A stretch of DNA of 64,000 nt. Origin: Flavobacteriaceae bacterium UBA1903. Its GTDB lineage: Bacteria > Bacteroidota > Bacteroidia > Flavobacteriales > Flavobacteriaceae. A program made the position numbers and the translations under genes. This document shows positions 8,735-17,912 of the stretch, in pieces. Position 1 is the first letter of the stretch; every line of letters starts with the position of its first letter. Location: positions 453,492-517,491 of the forward strand of contig DDGL01000016.1 of the NCBI GenBank assembly GCA_002337605.1. Direction: 5' to 3'. Under the pieces are notes generated by a model. The model did not search any database, had not been told where the DNA came from, and worked only from the letters and a program-made list of their open reading frames with translations.

Positions 8735-10987
8735 CTATTTTGGCATAGGCATTTTTCTGCCTTGCAGTGTTTTGAAGATTTTTTCAAAAAACTCTTCTGT
8801 TTTAAAAGGCTTTGGAATGATCTCATTAAATCCGGCTCTGTAGAAATCGTCTAGATTTTCATCGATAGTTACAGCGGTTAGTGCAATAATTGGTAAGTCT
8901 TTATCAAACTCTCTAATCTTTTGTGTAGCCTCTATACCACTTATCCCTGGCATGTGGATGTCCATTAAAATAACATCAAAGTTTTTCTCCTGGGTCATTT
9001 TTATCGCGTCCATTCCATTGTCTGCCACGTCACAAAGCATCTTGTTTTTCTCCAAGATTTTTTTGGTAATCATCTGGTTTATCTTGTTGTCTTCAACCAC
9101 GAGCACTTGCTTATTTACAAGCGCGGCGTAATCTACTTCAAAGGCAGTATTTGGTAGTGTATTTTCTTCTTGGAATTCTTCTGAAACATTAAAGTTAATG
9201 TTAAACCAGAACTTGGAACCTTTTCCTAACTGACTCTCTAAGTGAATTTTACTCCCCATGAGCTCTAGCAGGTTTTTTACAATAGAAAGTCCAAGACCCG
9301 TTCCTCCGAACTTTCTGTTAATTTGTAAAGATGCCTGTGAGAACGTTTCGAAAATACTTTTTTGTTTTTTCTTTGAAATCCCTACTCCGTTGTCTTCCAC
9401 TTCAAAATGAAGTTTTACCTTAGAGGAGTTTTGATCTAGTTTGGAGACTCGAATTACTACTTCGCCATTTTGTGTAAACTTTACTGAGTTTCCAATTAGA
9501 TTAATGAGCACCTGTGACAGCTTTAACGGGTCTCCCATCAATTTGCCAGGAATGCTTTCATCATACTCTAGCTTTAAATTGTTCTTACGGTCGTCTGCAG
9601 ACTTTTTGAGAGCGATAAGAACGTCATTTATTCGTTTCTTTAAGGAGAAGGTGGTTTTCTCAATTTCAACCTTATTAGCTTCTAGTTTGTTCAGGTCTAA
9701 TATGTTATTGATAAGGGAGAGCAGGTATTCCCCAGAAAACTTCAAAGAATTTAAGTGTTCTTTTTGTTGCTCTTTTGGGTCTTCCTCCAGCAGTAAGTGG
9801 GTGAGTCCCGTTACAGCGTACAATGGCGTGCGTAACTCATGGGTTATCGTGCTAAGAAACTGCGCTTTTGCAAGTGAAGCTTTCTCTGCTTTTTCTTTTG
9901 CACTTTGCATTTCTACGTTTTTATCCTGCAAGAGGTTGTTTGCTTTGGCGCGTAAATTATTGTTTTTATAAAGTGAAAGGGTAAGTAGCGACAGGATGAT
10001 AATAAGCGCAATACTTAGACCTGTAGTCATTTTGTTCAGGTTCAAAGACCTGGCCTGGGCGTCAATTTCAGACTGCTTATTTTCTATGATTTGTTTAAAA
10101 TTACCAACATCCCCTTCAGCATCTATACTCTTTGAAATAGCTTGCCTGTATACCTGACTTATAGAATCGTTTAGTAGCAGATAGCGTTGTAATATTTTTT
10201 CAGCTTCATTGGTTCTTCCTTGTCTTAAAGCAATCTGTGAGCCAACCTTATAGCTTTCAGTTTTTAGTTCAGAGTAGCCTCTTACTTCAATAATTCGATC
10301 TGCAGTTGCGATAGAGACATTAGCTTGCTCCAGCGCATCTCTAATTTCTTCATCTGAAAGGTTTAGCAATGCTTGCGCCTTATTTATTTCAGCAAAGGCT
10401 TCCTGATACTTTAAATCTTCCACTCTAAAAATGGGAAGACAGGCGTTAAAATAGTTAATTGCTTTTTTATAGTTTTTACGTTTTAGCTCTAGGATACCAA
10501 AGCCAAGAATGACATTGGCTTGTCCAGGTTCGTTTTTTTGAGCAACGTAAAGCTTGTCTGCCCTTTCAAGAAAGTTTTCTGCTTGAGCGTATTTGTTATT
10601 TCGGGTTAATATTAGCCCGTAGAGCGTATATGCGTATGCTTTAGTTTGCGGGGCAGTCTTTTCATTTATGTTATTGATAGCTACTTCCATTTCGGACATT
10701 GCCTTTCCGTAATTTTGAATATAGTAATGAAGTTCTGCTAAAAGCAACTTAGAATCCAACTTTAATTCTTGAAAAGAACCCACGCCAATTTTTTTATCGG
10801 CTTCAATGAGTTTTACGATAGCACCCTCATACTGCTGATTAGCAATACTATCTGAAGCTTCCTGGTGTAACTTTTGTATCACCGCAATAGAATCGTTACG
10901 GGTTTGTTGTGAGTAAACAACCAAAACCGTAAAAAAGCATAAAGTAGTAAGCAGCAGCTTTATATTTTTATGGGGCAAACTTCGCAT
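8735..10987 (-). CDS. TPR-containing hybrid sensor histidine kinase/response regulator
   Basis: This 750-residue protein has a signal or anchor segment (residues 8-26), a periplasmic TPR-like helical repeat region (about 37-290), one transmembrane helix (321-340), a coiled linker, a HisKA domain with phospho-acceptor His383 in FLSTITHELRTPLYAV, and an ATPase domain with N-box LINLIGNSVKF (about 494-504), DNGVG (532-536) and GGTGLGLS (561-568). A receiver domain follows, with Asp633, phospho-acceptor Asp676 and Lys726. The layout is a complete sensor kinase whose receiver passes signal by phosphorelay or acts as a brake. No DNA-binding domain or partner regulator lies next to it, so the output is unknown. 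It is monocistronic. Confidence 0.93.
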   Translation of the reverse strand: MRSLPHKNIKLLLTTLCFFTVLVVYSQQTRNDSIAVIQKLHQEASDSIANQQYEGAIVKLIEADKKIGVGSFQELKLDSKLLLAELHYYIQNYGKAMSEMEVAINNINEKTAPQTKAYAYTLYGLILTRNNKYAQAENFLERADKLYVAQKNEPGQANVILGFGILELKRKNYKKAINYFNACLPIFRVEDLKYQEAFAEINKAQALLNLSDEEIRDALEQANVSIATADRIIEVRGYSELKTESYKVGSQIALRQGRTNEAEKILQRYLLLNDSISQVYRQAISKSIDAEGDVGNFKQIIENKQSEIDAQARSLNLNKMTTGLSIALIIILSLLTLSLYKNNNLRAKANNLLQDKNVEMQSAKEKAEKASLAKAQFLSTITHELRTPLYAVTGLTHLLLEEDPKEQQKEHLNSLKFSGEYLLSLINNILDLNKLEANKVEIEKTTFSLKKRINDVLIALKKSADDRKNNLKLEYDESIPGKLMGDPLKLSQVLINLIGNSVKFTQNGEVVIRVSKLDQNSSKVKLHFEVEDNGVGISKKKQKSIFETFSQASLQINRKFGGTGLGLSIVKNLLELMGSKIHLESQLGKGSKFWFNINFNVSEEFQEENTLPNTAFEVDYAALVNKQVLVVEDNKINQMITKKILEKNKMLCDVADNGMDAIKMTQEKNFDVILMDIHMPGISGIEATQKIREFDKDLPIIALTAVTIDENLDDFYRAGFNEIIPKPFKTEEFFEKIFKTLQGRKMPMPK

Positions 10988-11017
10988 TTAGCAGGTGTAC
11001 TTTGGGACTAAATATAC

Positions 11018-12016
11018 TTATTTCCTAGAAATATGTAGGATTAAATCTACGATTCTTGAAGAATAGCCTACTTCATTATCGTACCATCCAATGATTTTTA
11101 CCATTGTACCTATAACTGAAGTCATTCCAGCATCGAAAATACAGGAATGGGGATTACCCACAATATCTATTGAAACTATCGGGTCTTCAGTGTATTGGAG
11201 TATCCCTTTCAATTCCTTTTCTGAAGCCTCTTTAAAGGCGTTGTTAATGGTTTCAATGGAAACTTCTTTTTCAACATTAAGGGTTATATCGCATAGAGAA
11301 CCATTGGGAACTGGTACTCGAATCCCACAGCCTCCAATAACATCAGAAAGATGCGGAAAAATTTTTGTCAGAGCTTTTGCTGCACCTGTAGTAGTTGGTA
11401 CAATAGATTGCCCAGCGGCTCGCGCACGTCGTAGATCCCGATGGGGTTGGTCGTGTAAACTTTGGTCTGTTGTGTAACTGTGTACGGTAGTAATATAAGC
11501 CTGCTTAATTCCACATAGTTTATCGATCACCTGAAGCATAGGAGCCGCATTGTTTGTAGTACAGGAAGCATTCGATAGTATGGTGTCCTGGGCATCAATT
11601 TCAGATTCATTCACCCCAAGCACAACTGTTTTAATACTGTCGTCTATTGGGGGGACCGATAAAATAACCTTTTTCACATTGCCCTGCAGGTGGGCCTCTA
11701 AATGTGACTTTTCTTTAAATTTTCCGGTGGCTTCAATTACTACTTCGGCATCTCCCCAGTTTATGTGCGTAATGTCCTTTTCTGCCGAAAAATTAACCGC
11801 TTTTTCAGCAATTATAATTCCTTTAGGTGTAGTTTCAATGGTTTCGTGTAATACCCCGTGAATACTATCGTATTTAAGCAGATGTGCTAATGTTTTAATG
11901 TCTGCAATGTCGTTTACCTGAACCACTTCAATATGTGGGTGGTGCAAAAGACTGCGGAAGAGCGTGCGACCTATACGTCCAAAGCCGTTAATGCCAACTT
12001 TTATTTTTGCTGCCAT
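11018..12016 (-). CDS. gap: Type I glyceraldehyde-3-phosphate dehydrogenase
   Basis: A 332-residue enzyme converting glyceraldehyde 3-phosphate, phosphate and NAD+ to 1,3-bisphosphoglycerate. It opens with KVGINGFGRIGRTLFRS, the NAD-binding turn, and carries the catalytic SNASCTTN motif with Cys152, the HSYTTDQSLHD segment and the C-terminal WYDNEVGYSSRI. One deviation is the VPPIDDSIKTVVLGVNE segment, where the textbook form has SAPAKD followed by MFVMGVN; this recalls the second, often anabolic, GAPDH paralogue of many bacteria. Lipoyl synthase lies 12 bp upstream in the same direction, so the two are probably co-transcribed. Which paralogue this is cannot be settled from one window. Confidence 0.95.
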   Translation of the reverse strand: MAAKIKVGINGFGRIGRTLFRSLLHHPHIEVVQVNDIADIKTLAHLLKYDSIHGVLHETIETTPKGIIIAEKAVNFSAEKDITHINWGDAEVVIEATGKFKEKSHLEAHLQGNVKKVILSVPPIDDSIKTVVLGVNESEIDAQDTILSNASCTTNNAAPMLQVIDKLCGIKQAYITTVHSYTTDQSLHDQPHRDLRRARAAGQSIVPTTTGAAKALTKIFPHLSDVIGGCGIRVPVPNGSLCDITLNVEKEVSIETINNAFKEASEKELKGILQYTEDPIVSIDIVGNPHSCIFDAGMTSVIGTMVKIIGWYDNEVGYSSRIVDLILHISRK

Positions 12017-12028
12017 TGGTAGGTTCGA

Positions 12029-12901
12029 TTACGTTAGGTGTTTTTGAGCTTTGTAAGAGGAACGGACCAATGCCCCACTTTCAACATGGCGGAAGCCCAT
12101 TTCCAGTCCTATGGTTTCGTATTTTTTAAACTGCTCTGGCGTGATAAATTCCTTAACAGGTAAGTGTTTTTTAGAGGGTTGTAAATACTGGCCAATGGTT
12201 ACAATGTCCAGGTTAACACTTCTTAAATCTTCAAGTGTTTGTATCACCTCCTCTTCTTTTTCACCTAACCCAAGCATAATCCCGCTTTTGGTACGGGTAA
12301 TACCTTCAGCTTTCAGGTAACGCAACACTTCCAGACTACGTTCGTATTTTGCCTGTATACGTACTTCCCGGGTGAGACGTTTTACAGTTTCCATATTGTG
12401 GGAGACCACTTCCGGAGCTACGTCAATAATTCGGTCAATGTGTTTTGTAACGCCCTGAAAATCTGGAATAAGGGTTTCCAGTGTAGTTTCTGGATTCATA
12501 CGCCGAATTGCATTCACAGTTTCAGCCCAGATAATAGAACCCATGTCTTTCAAATCGTCACGATCTACCGATGTTATTACGGCATGTTTAATTTCCATTA
12601 ACTTAATGGAGCGGGCAACTTTTTCTGGTTCGTCCCATTCTACCGTTTCGGGTCTTCCTGTCTTTACACCGCAAAAGCCACAAGAACGCGTACATACATT
12701 TCCTAAGATCATAAAAGTTGCGGTACCTTCTGTCCAGCATTCGCCCATGTTCGGACAGCTTCCAGAAGTGCAAATGGTGTGCAAATCGTATTTGTCCACC
12801 AGGCCACGTAATTCGGTATATTTTTTACCAGTAGGTAGCTTTACGCGAAGCCATTTTGGCTTCGGTGCAGGTCTTGTAGGGGTAAGGGTTTCTGTGCTCA
12901 T
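12029..12901 (-). CDS. lipA: Lipoyl synthase
   Basis: A radical SAM enzyme that inserts two sulfur atoms into protein-bound octanoyl groups to make the lipoyl cofactor. I choose the ATG at 12901 ([20 protein letters not shown]), giving 290 residues; an ATG four codons earlier is less typical. Both iron-sulfur sites are present: the auxiliary cluster motif [12 protein letters not shown] and the radical SAM motif CTRSCGFC. The [10 protein letters not shown] tail is the usual family ending, including the conserved Arg-Ser-Ser-Tyr. No lipB is adjacent. It precedes gap by 12 bp on the same strand. Confidence 0.96.
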   Translation of the reverse strand: MSTETLTPTRPAPKPKWLRVKLPTGKKYTELRGLVDKYDLHTICTSGSCPNMGECWTEGTATFMILGNVCTRSCGFCGVKTGRPETVEWDEPEKVARSIKLMEIKHAVITSVDRDDLKDMGSIIWAETVNAIRRMNPETTLETLIPDFQGVTKHIDRIIDVAPEVVSHNMETVKRLTREVRIQAKYERSLEVLRYLKAEGITRTKSGIMLGLGEKEEEVIQTLEDLRSVNLDIVTIGQYLQPSKKHLPVKEFITPEQFKKYETIGLEMGFRHVESGALVRSSYKAQKHLT

Positions 12902-13026
12902 AGAATGGCACAAAGATACAATTTTATAACTTCAAAAAATGAAGATCTGGAGTCAAGATTGTCTATGGCTGTATAGCGGGATGTGATGTTCTGGGATCAG
13001 ATCAGATTCAGTAGAAAGGAATATCT

Positions 13027-13599
13027 TTACTGTAAACTATTGGATTTAATAATTTCGGAAAGTAGTTTTCTGGCTCTTAGGAGGCGCACCTTTATATTGT
13101 TTAAAGGCTCTTCAAGGGATTCGGAAATTTCATTGTAAGACATTTCCTGAAAATAGCGCAGGTTAATCACATTCTGGTAATGTGGTTTTAACTGTTTTAT
13201 ATAGCGCAATAATTCGGCTAGATTTTGTTCGTTAATAAGCTTGTCTTCGGCAGTAGGGGCAAGATCCGGAATTTTCTTTATGTGTTCTTCGCTTGTATCT
13301 GCGGTTTTTGAAAAAACAGAGGTGTTTTTTTTTCGATGCTTGTCTATCTGTATGTTTTTTGAAATAGTAATGAGCCAGGTGCCAAAAGTGTAAGAAGGAT
13401 TGTACGTGTCCAGTTTGTCAAAAGCTTTACTGAAAGTTTCTATGGTTATGTCCTCTGCTTCGTACTCATTGTTCACCCTTTTTAGCTGAAAACCGAATAC
13501 CTGGTTCCAATAGTGGTGCAATAAAAAACTGAACGCTCCCTGCTTGCCTTTTTTTGCATTTTCAATTGTTGAGAGTATGTATTCTTTGGTTATTTCCAA
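13027..13599 (-). CDS. ECF-type RNA polymerase sigma-70 factor
   Basis: A 190-residue sigma factor with region 2 (LLHHYWNQVFGFQLKRV to AFDKLDTYNP, including the TFGTWLITISKN helix, residues about 25-90) and region 4 (YQNVINLRYFQEMSYNEISE, about 140-160) joined by a charged linker. This is the ECF group, which redirects RNA polymerase to a small regulon. The start appears to be TTG at 13599, since no ATG gives the family N-terminus. The gene overlaps the last 10 bp of the glycosyltransferase before it, implying coupling. No anti-sigma factor is adjacent, unusual for a classical ECF pair. Confidence 0.9.
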   Translation of the reverse strand: MEITKEYILSTIENAKKGKQGAFSFLLHHYWNQVFGFQLKRVNNEYEAEDITIETFSKAFDKLDTYNPSYTFGTWLITISKNIQIDKHRKKNTSVFSKTADTSEEHIKKIPDLAPTAEDKLINEQNLAELLRYIKQLKPHYQNVINLRYFQEMSYNEISESLEEPLNNIKVRLLRARKLLSEIIKSNSLQ

Positions 13600-14684
13600 C
13601 GGGTGGGTTTTGCGTTGCTATTAAAAATAAAGATACTTAATTGCACCCAAAGTAAAAACAATTCTAATAAAGGGATAAATGGGATGAGGTTATTTTCCTT
13701 AAGCTTCTGAGCAGCTTTTCCAACCACAACATACTGCCATAAAAGACGAAAAGCTAAAATACCAAGTGTGATTTCCCAGCTGCCAAAAACAAATGAAAGT
13801 GGGAGTGCCAGCCAAAACAGCAGATTGGCTGTGTAGTAGATTCCTAACAAGATCTTGTGCTTTGGTTTGTATAACTTTGCTGTTGTTATATGCCTTCTTT
13901 TTTGAGTTATCCAGCTTTTATACGTTGTTTTTGGGGTAGAGGTGGTAAAACTTTCTTCAGCATAACAAAGTGCAGTGTTTTGTGCTGTAGCGGTTTCGTT
14001 TATAAATAAATCGTCATCACCGGATGGTAATTGGATATGACTCATGTACCCATTATTATCATAATATAATTGAGCGGTGTAGGCCAGATTTCTACCTACG
14101 CCCATATAGGGGATGCCTGCTTTAGCGTACGAAAAATACTGGGTTGCTGTTAGCAGGGTTTCAAACCGTATGAGGCTGTTTAAAACTCCTTTTCGTTTTT
14201 CGTAAGCGCCATAGCCTAAGGTAATTTGTGTGGTTTCGTTAAGCGGGGCGGTCATTTTTTGAAGCCACTGGGTAGAGGCTGGTTTGCAATCGGCATCTGT
14301 AAAAACCAGGCGTTGGTTAACAGCTCTTTTTATTCCTAGCGTAAGCGCGTATTTCTTATTCCCCCAGAAAGCCTCGTTATTTTTAACGTTTACCAGTTTT
14401 ATTCGTGCATCAGCTTCCGCAAATTGCTCCATTACTTCAAGGGTGTTGTCACTTGAGGCATCGTTTATTAGAATAAGTTCAAAATTTGGATGCTCCTGTG
14501 CCAGAATATGCGGGATGTTTTCTGAAAGATTTTCAGCTTCGTTTTTAGCACAAACTAGTACGGAAACCGGATAGAAGTTTTTTGGTAAGTTTTCAGCAGC
14601 TTTTGCAAAAGCAAATTTTGAAAACAACACATAATAGCAACAATTAATAAGGGCAATAACTGCCAGTGCGTAGAGTAGCATCAT
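13590..14684 (-). CDS. Membrane-bound family 2 glycosyltransferase
   Basis: A 364-residue GT2 enzyme with an N-terminal membrane helix, a GT-A domain and two or three C-terminal membrane helices. Nucleotide-sugar binding motifs are VSVLVCAKNEAENLSENIPH (residues about 42-61), LILINDASSDNT, and the DxD-like VFTDADCKP; a later GDDDLFINE and a QKRRH motif (Q-x-x-R-W-like) fit processive or polyprenyl-linked transferases. Donor and acceptor are unknown. Two ATG codons stand in tandem at the start; either may be used. The next gene downstream, the sigma factor, overlaps by 10 bp. Confidence 0.9.
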   Translation of the reverse strand: MMLLYALAVIALINCCYYVLFSKFAFAKAAENLPKNFYPVSVLVCAKNEAENLSENIPHILAQEHPNFELILINDASSDNTLEVMEQFAEADARIKLVNVKNNEAFWGNKKYALTLGIKRAVNQRLVFTDADCKPASTQWLQKMTAPLNETTQITLGYGAYEKRKGVLNSLIRFETLLTATQYFSYAKAGIPYMGVGRNLAYTAQLYYDNNGYMSHIQLPSGDDDLFINETATAQNTALCYAEESFTTSTPKTTYKSWITQKRRHITTAKLYKPKHKILLGIYYTANLLFWLALPLSFVFGSWEITLGILAFRLLWQYVVVGKAAQKLKENNLIPFIPLLELFLLWVQLSIFIFNSNAKPTRWK

Positions 14685-14712
14685 AAGCGCAGGACTAGCA
14701 AAGTATTATGGT

Positions 14713-14919
14713 TTATGAGGTGTGTACCTCTTCTTCACAGTTCTCGAACTGATCTGGTGTTTTTCCGCAAAATCCACAAGCTTCCCCCTCTTTGTTTAAA
14801 AACGGGTTTTGACTGGCGCAGGTGCCTGCAAATTTGCCATCTTTCTTTGCCCATATTTTAATGGCAATTCCAGCCACTGCCAATAATAAAAGAGCAATTG
14901 TGATACCTAAGATTTTCAT
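14713..14919 (-). CDS. Small membrane-anchored cysteine-rich protein
   Basis: A 68-residue protein of a family seen widely in flavobacteria and usually labelled membrane or secreted protein. Residues 3-24 form one hydrophobic anchor (ILGITIALLLLAVAGIAIKI). The tail contains four cysteines in the order CASQNPFLNKEGEACGFCGK and a last Cys in FENCEEE, which could bind a metal or form disulfides outside the cell membrane. The function is unknown. It lies 28 bp upstream of the glycosyltransferase on the same strand and may head that operon. Confidence 0.8.
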   Translation of the reverse strand: MKILGITIALLLLAVAGIAIKIWAKKDGKFAGTCASQNPFLNKEGEACGFCGKTPDQFENCEEEVHTS

Positions 14920-15006
14920 GGAGTGAAATTTAGGTGCAAAAATACAATCTTTCTTGGTGATGCCTTAGAAATTTAGTTATTTTTAGCTTTCAGAAAAACA
15001 TATATA

Positions 15007-15603
15007 ATGAGATATAATCTACTACTTAGTATGGGACTATTAGCCACCGTACTACTATTTTCCTGCAAAAATGAGGCTGACAAAAAAGCTGACACTCCAA
15101 CTCCTGAAATTTCAACCACGAAGAAAGTTGAAAAAAAGGTGTTGACACCTGAACAAAGTGATAGAGTGAATAGTCTCTGGCGTAAAGTTTCTGTTAACGG
15201 AGATACTAAGAATTTTATAAGGCTGTTAACGAGTGCCGGTATTGCAGATACCTTGTTGTTTCCTTCTTCTAGTTTCACTGTTTTTTCGCCAAGTAATGAG
15301 TCTTTCGAGGTTTTCACAGAGAGGTCTAATGTTACAAACAACCCAGCTCAAAAAGAAGAACTGGTTACATTACTTAAAAACCACATAGTTGTAGGGAGCA
15401 TGAATTCAACTCAACTGGTGCAAGCTGTTAAAGAGGATGGTGAAGTAGTGCTTGTTACACTTACTGGCGATAAACTTACTGCTACTATGGATGGAAATGA
15501 TATTGTGCTTACCAATGAAACAGGTACAACGGCAAAAGTGAAAAAAACAGATATTAAAGCCAGTAACGGCGTATTGCACATTATTGATGCTGTCTTAAAA
15601 TAG
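15007..15603 (+). CDS. Fasciclin-domain lipoprotein
   Basis: A 198-residue lipoprotein with a lipobox ending at Cys20 (LLATVLLFSC), a short Thr/Pro/Lys linker and one fasciclin (FAS1) domain. The FAS1 signatures are visible as FIRLLTSAGIADTLLFPSSS followed by FTVFSPSNESFEVF (H1 region) and the closing KASNGVLHIIDAVLK (H2 region). FAS1 domains mediate adhesion and protein contacts at the cell surface. It is a single gene on the forward strand, divergent from the small membrane protein gene and convergent with murB 12 bp away. Partners are unknown. Confidence 0.92.
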   Translation: MRYNLLLSMGLLATVLLFSCKNEADKKADTPTPEISTTKKVEKKVLTPEQSDRVNSLWRKVSVNGDTKNFIRLLTSAGIADTLLFPSSSFTVFSPSNESFEVFTERSNVTNNPAQKEELVTLLKNHIVVGSMNSTQLVQAVKEDGEVVLVTLTGDKLTATMDGNDIVLTNETGTTAKVKKTDIKASNGVLHIIDAVLK

Positions 15604-15615
15604 AACTGCAAACAT

Positions 15616-16629
15616 TCAGATAACGTTTACTTCAGGCTCTATGAAGATACCAAACTGAGCCTTTACCTTTTTCTGAATTTTTAACGCGAGTTCCCAGATT
15701 TCTTCGCCAGTGGCATTTCCATAGTTTACTAACACCAAGGCTTGGTTTTTATGCACGCCAGCGTCACCAAAACGCTTGCCTTTAAAACCTGCATTTTCAA
15801 TTAGCCAACCTGCGGGTATTTTAAATTGTGTTGGCGATACTTCATAAAAGGGTGCTTCGGGGTTTTGTGTTCTGAATTGCTGAAACTCTTCGGCTGAAAC
15901 TACTGGATTCTTAAAAAAACTACCGCTATTCCCTAATTCTTTTGGGTCTGGTAATTTAGATTGCCGGATGGCAATAACAGCTTCTGAAACATCCTTAATG
16001 GTAGGGTTTTTAATATTTTTTGAAGCCAGTTTATCTTGAATTGCTCCGTATCCAGTATGTAACTGGTGGTCTTTTTTGGTAAGCTGAAAGGTAACACTCG
16101 TAATAATGTATTCGCCTTTTAGTTCATTTTTAAAAACCGAATTACGATACCCAAAGTTACAGGCAGCTTTACTGAAGGTTTTATGCGTTTGTGTTTTAAT
16201 ATGGAGTGCTTCACAGCTTACAAAGGTGTCCTTTAGCTCTACACCATAGGCCCCGATATTTTGTATAGGTGCCGTGCCAGTATTGCCAGGAATTAGAGAT
16301 AGGTTTTCAATACCACCATAATTTTTGCCGATACAATACTGAACAAATTCATGCCAGTTTTCGCCAGCCATCACCTTTAGCCGAACATTCGCATCACTTT
16401 CTGAAACGACTGTAATTCCTTTTAAATCAAGGTGAATAACAAGAGACTCTACGGCTTTGGTTAACAACATATTGCTGCCACCGCCCAAAAGAAATAATGG
16501 CTTATTGGAGTGTTTGGCTAGAACCACTTTAAGTTCATCAACAGTTGTTACCGAAACAAAAGTTGCAGCTACAACGTCAATGCCAAATGTGTTATACTTT
16601 TTAAGAGATTTTTGATTTTCTATGTGCAT
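15616..16629 (-). CDS. murB: UDP-N-acetylmuramate dehydrogenase
   Basis: MurB reduces UDP-GlcNAc-enolpyruvate to UDP-MurNAc with NADPH and FAD, a committed step in peptidoglycan synthesis. The 337-residue protein has the type I layout: KYNTFGIDVVA start, the FAD-binding LFLLGGGSNMLLT, SLIPGNTGTAPIQNIGAYGVE, and GYRNSVFK, then the C-terminal domain with GNSGSFFKNPVV (Ser proton donor) and IPAGWLIENAGFKGKRFG. Its ATG overlaps the stop of the upstream aminotransferase by one base (TAATG), so translation is coupled. Cytoplasmic. Confidence 0.96.
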   Translation of the reverse strand: MHIENQKSLKKYNTFGIDVVAATFVSVTTVDELKVVLAKHSNKPLFLLGGGSNMLLTKAVESLVIHLDLKGITVVSESDANVRLKVMAGENWHEFVQYCIGKNYGGIENLSLIPGNTGTAPIQNIGAYGVELKDTFVSCEALHIKTQTHKTFSKAACNFGYRNSVFKNELKGEYIITSVTFQLTKKDHQLHTGYGAIQDKLASKNIKNPTIKDVSEAVIAIRQSKLPDPKELGNSGSFFKNPVVSAEEFQQFRTQNPEAPFYEVSPTQFKIPAGWLIENAGFKGKRFGDAGVHKNQALVLVNYGNATGEEIWELALKIQKKVKAQFGIFIEPEVNVI

Positions 16630-17819
16630 TAATTGCGGTATTCTTCCAGAGCAATTTTTAAAATATTAACAGCTTTTATCAAACTTTCTTTATGAAGCAC
16701 GTAGGCAATTCGAATTTGATTTTTCCCAACGCCTTCACTGGAATAAAATCCAGCTGCTGGTGCTACCATTATAGTTTCTCCGTCTACATCAAACTCTTCT
16801 AAAAGCCATTGAGCAAAGAGGTCGCTGTCTTCTACGGGTAACTCTGCAATACAGTAAAAAGCACCTTTTGGGTGTCCTACTTTTACGCCTGGAATAGCTT
16901 CTAAAAGTTTAATAACTGTATCCCTTCTATCCTTGTACTCTACGATCACCTCATCAAAATAACTTTGTGGGGTGTTAAGCGCCGCTTCACTGGCAATTTG
17001 GGCAAAGGTAGGCGGGCTTAACCTTGCCTGAGCAAACTTTAAAGCCGTTTGTATTACCTCTTTGTTTTTTGAAACCAGGCACCCAATGCGGGCACCACAC
17101 ATGCTGTACCGTTTTGAAACGGAATCTATAATAATCCCATTTTCTGCCATACTTTCTAATTCCAGTATGGAATAGTGTTTATGACCATCATAGGTAAACT
17201 CCCTGTACACTTCATCTGCTACTAAGAAAAGGTTGTGTTTTTTTACAATCTTTGCGAGGGTTTCAATTTCTTCTTTAGAGTATAAATAGCCCGTAGGATT
17301 CCCTGGGTTGCAAATTAAAATTGCCTTTGTCTTGGGTGTAATTAGTTTTTCAAATTCTGAAATAGGAGGTAAGGCAAAGTTATCTTCAATTTTAGAAATT
17401 ACCGGAACAATTTTTACACCACTCGCTGTTGCAAAACCATTGTAATTTGCATAAAAAGGTTCTGGAATAATAATCTCGTCACCCTGGTCTGCAATGGTTC
17501 CCATAGCAAACAGCAGTGCCTCACTACCGCCAGTTGTTACAATAATATCGCTGGCATTCACCATTATGTTATTACGGTTGTAATAAGCGGCAATTTTGGT
17601 TCGGTAAGGTTCAGAGCCTTCACTTCGCGTGTAAGCCAAAATTTCCAGATGGTGATGCGCTACAGCATCCATTGCTATCTGGGGACTTTTAATATCTGGT
17701 TGTCCAATATTTAAGTGGTAAACGGTCTTCTTCTTTTTGTAGGCAATTTCGGCAAAAGGCACCAGTTTTCTAATAGGTGACTCGGGCATTTTTGCGCCTT
17801 TTATGGATACTTCTGGCAT
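16629..17819 (-). CDS. Class I/II PLP-dependent aminotransferase (aspartate aminotransferase-like)
   Basis: Using the ATG at 17819 (MPEVSIKGAKMPESPIRKLV) the protein has 396 residues; a start seven codons earlier is possible. The fold-type I features are HLNIGQPDIKSP near the start, TTGGSEALLFAMG, ICNPGNPTGYLYS with the PLP-contacting Asn, VADEVYREF, and the Schiff-base lysine in IDSVSKRYSMCGARIG. Substrate specificity within the aspartate/aromatic/branched-chain amino acid group cannot be read confidently. The stop overlaps the murB start by one base, an arrangement that ties its expression to cell-wall synthesis although the link may only be operonic. Confidence 0.9.
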   Translation of the reverse strand: MPEVSIKGAKMPESPIRKLVPFAEIAYKKKKTVYHLNIGQPDIKSPQIAMDAVAHHHLEILAYTRSEGSEPYRTKIAAYYNRNNIMVNASDIIVTTGGSEALLFAMGTIADQGDEIIIPEPFYANYNGFATASGVKIVPVISKIEDNFALPPISEFEKLITPKTKAILICNPGNPTGYLYSKEEIETLAKIVKKHNLFLVADEVYREFTYDGHKHYSILELESMAENGIIIDSVSKRYSMCGARIGCLVSKNKEVIQTALKFAQARLSPPTFAQIASEAALNTPQSYFDEVIVEYKDRRDTVIKLLEAIPGVKVGHPKGAFYCIAELPVEDSDLFAQWLLEEFDVDGETIMVAPAAGFYSSEGVGKNQIRIAYVLHKESLIKAVNILKIALEEYRN

Positions 17820-17912
17820 ACGCTTAAAATTAAGAAACAAAGTTGCGAAATATATTCCATAAATACACAGAGTTGTGGCGGTAGATGGCTTATTTTTTTT
17901 ATCTTGAAAGGT

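Noticed and set aside
9441..9971. 176-residue forward frame
   Set aside because: It lies fully inside the hybrid histidine kinase gene on the other strand and has Ser/Phe-rich composition typical of antisense frames.
14973..15341. 122-residue reverse frame
   Set aside because: Shadow of the fasciclin lipoprotein gene, which has lipobox and FAS1 motifs.
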